Below are positions 12,779 to 13,203 of a DNA stretch of 13,203 nt, in pieces. Position 1 is the first letter of the stretch. Each line of letters opens with the position of its first letter. The position numbers and the translations under genes are program-made. Origin of the DNA: Ktedonobacter sp. 13_1_20CM_4_53_11. Its GTDB lineage: Bacteria; Chloroflexota; Ktedonobacteria; Ktedonobacterales; Ktedonobacteraceae. A model generated the notes under the pieces. It ran no database searches and was not told the DNA's origin. It saw only the letters and a program-made list of their open reading frames with translations. The stretch is taken from assembly GCA_001919995.1 (NCBI GenBank), contig MNIY01000165.1, positions 1-13,203 of the forward strand, given 5' to 3'.

Positions 12779-12985
12779 TCACGGGGATTCTATTTGACCT
12801 GTACCTTTACAGGAGCTGCATATCTGTTCTATGTAGATCAGGCCATCTTCGCAACTGGGGCAAAGCTTCATGCTCTCGGTTCCATCGCTGTCGTAGGCGA
12901 TGATTTCACCTGTGCCACTGCACTTTTGACATACAGCACTTATAGCAATAATGCCAGTGCCACTACAGCTACGACAGGTTGGCAT
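12779..12985 (-). CDS. DnaJ-type zinc-ribbon miniprotein
   Basis: 68 residues made almost wholly of four CxxC knuckles: C4/C7, C19/C22, C42/C45 and C56/C59. Three of them continue as CxxCxGTG, the hallmark of the DnaJ cysteine-rich domain. It lacks a J domain and the substrate-binding barrels, so it is a free-standing zinc module predicted to hold two zinc ions. It begins 38 bases after the DnaC-like gene and is probably co-transcribed with it; clpP follows after its own promoter. Free-standing DnaJ-like zinc proteins are thought to work as chaperone or scaffold modules, but nothing here shows a specific partner. The ribosome site is GGAGG inside a 10-bp palindrome. Confidence 0.75.
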   Translation of the reverse strand: MPTCRSCSGTGIIAISAVCQKCSGTGEIIAYDSDGTESMKLCPSCEDGLIYIEQICSSCKGTGQIESP

Positions 12986-12987
12986 CA

Positions 12988-12997
12988 GGAGGCCTCC
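12988..12997 (-). promoter_or_regulatory. Ribosome site embedded in palindrome GGAGGCCTCC
   Basis: The GGAGG ribosome site of the zinc miniprotein is half of a perfect 10-bp palindrome ending three bases before the ATG at 12985. The arms are too close to fold within one molecule, so masking by its own arm is unlikely without another partner sequence. Confidence 0.4.
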
Positions 12998-13023
12998 ATT
13001 CCCTGGAGCTATTATATCAGGTG

Positions 13024-13203
13024 TTAACGCCTGGGATTATGTGGTCGAAAGTCTATTGCGCCATTAATTATTACTCTCGTTACCAGGGCAGTGTCGGAAA
13101 TACGTGAAAGAATGCGTTCATCGATGCCGATTAGCCCCTGTTTATTCGCTGTGATCACGGTGGGATAGTGTGAGTTGTAGCGGTAATTCAGCAGTTGGAA
13201 CAG
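13024..13203 (-). CDS. DnaC/IstB-like ATP-binding protein, C-terminal fragment
   Basis: The minus-strand frame is open from the right edge to TAA at 13024-13026, giving the last 59 residues. They read FQLLNYRYNSHYPTVITANK, then IDERILSRISDTALVTRVII, ending DFRPHNPRR. This is the end of the AAA+ core of DnaC/DnaI/IstB-type helicase loaders: the sensor-1 strand VITANK and the IDERILSR segment with its conserved arginine finger position. Such proteins load the replicative helicase DnaB; IstB relatives assist IS21 transposition, but no istA or insertion-sequence end is visible here. The gene's start and Walker motifs are beyond the window. It leads into the zinc miniprotein gene 38 bases downstream. 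Confidence 0.8.
   Translation of the reverse strand: MFQLLNYRYNSHYPTVITANKQGLIGIDERILSRISDTALVTRVIINGAIDFRPHNPRR

Noticed and set aside
13024..13203. IS21 insertion sequence (IstB)
   Set aside because: The fragment could be IstB-like, but no istA, terminal inverted repeat or target duplication is visible. The neighbouring housekeeping genes favour a chromosomal DnaC-like loader.

Overview
The window is a stretch of bacterial chromosome with mid-range GC and no tRNA, rRNA, CRISPR array or intact insertion sequence. The gene families present (DUF512 radical SAM protein with a PDZ domain, tandem stress proteins with a YsnF-type C-terminus, a HMCES-type DNA-protein crosslinker), the promoter style and two kinds of dispersed hairpin repeat suggest Chloroflexota, most likely Ktedonobacteria. 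That placement is inference from overall character, not from a marker gene.

Left part (1-4574, genes on +): a nearly complete class-I glutamine amidotransferase-like hydrolase (peptidase C26/PuuD type) runs in from the left edge. About 980 bases follow without a convincing gene. Then comes a co-directional cluster: an SbnB-like member of the ornithine cyclodeaminase family, a ComA-type phosphosulfolactate synthase and a ComB-type 2-phosphosulfolactate phosphatase. ComA and ComB together predict formation of (R)-3-sulfolactate from phosphoenolpyruvate and sulfite. The role of the SbnB-like dehydrogenase beside them is open, and this is the metabolic novelty of the window.

Middle part (4575-10004): a GNAT acetyltransferase (-) with a clear promoter, a yedK/HMCES-type abasic-site crosslinking protein (+), and a strong hairpin terminator shared with the convergent DUF512 radical SAM gene (-). 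The DUF512 gene has a near-consensus promoter. Its leader carries a two-hairpin repeat, and a 108-base nested inverted-repeat element lies directly upstream of the -35 box. That element also overlaps the 3' part of a possible small gene. Two tandem paralogous stress proteins (+) follow, each with an N-terminal YflT-like domain and a C-terminal YsnF/DUF2382 repeat region.

Right part (10081-13203, all on -, so reading right to left): the C-terminus of a DnaC/IstB-like helicase-loader ATPase, a 68-residue DnaJ-type zinc-ribbon miniprotein, clpP with its own promoter, a HAD-family hydrolase and an overlapping SAM-dependent methyltransferase. The ClpP has Ser120 and His145, but asparagine (Asn194) where the catalytic aspartate is expected. 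This looks like a housekeeping and protein-quality-control neighbourhood.
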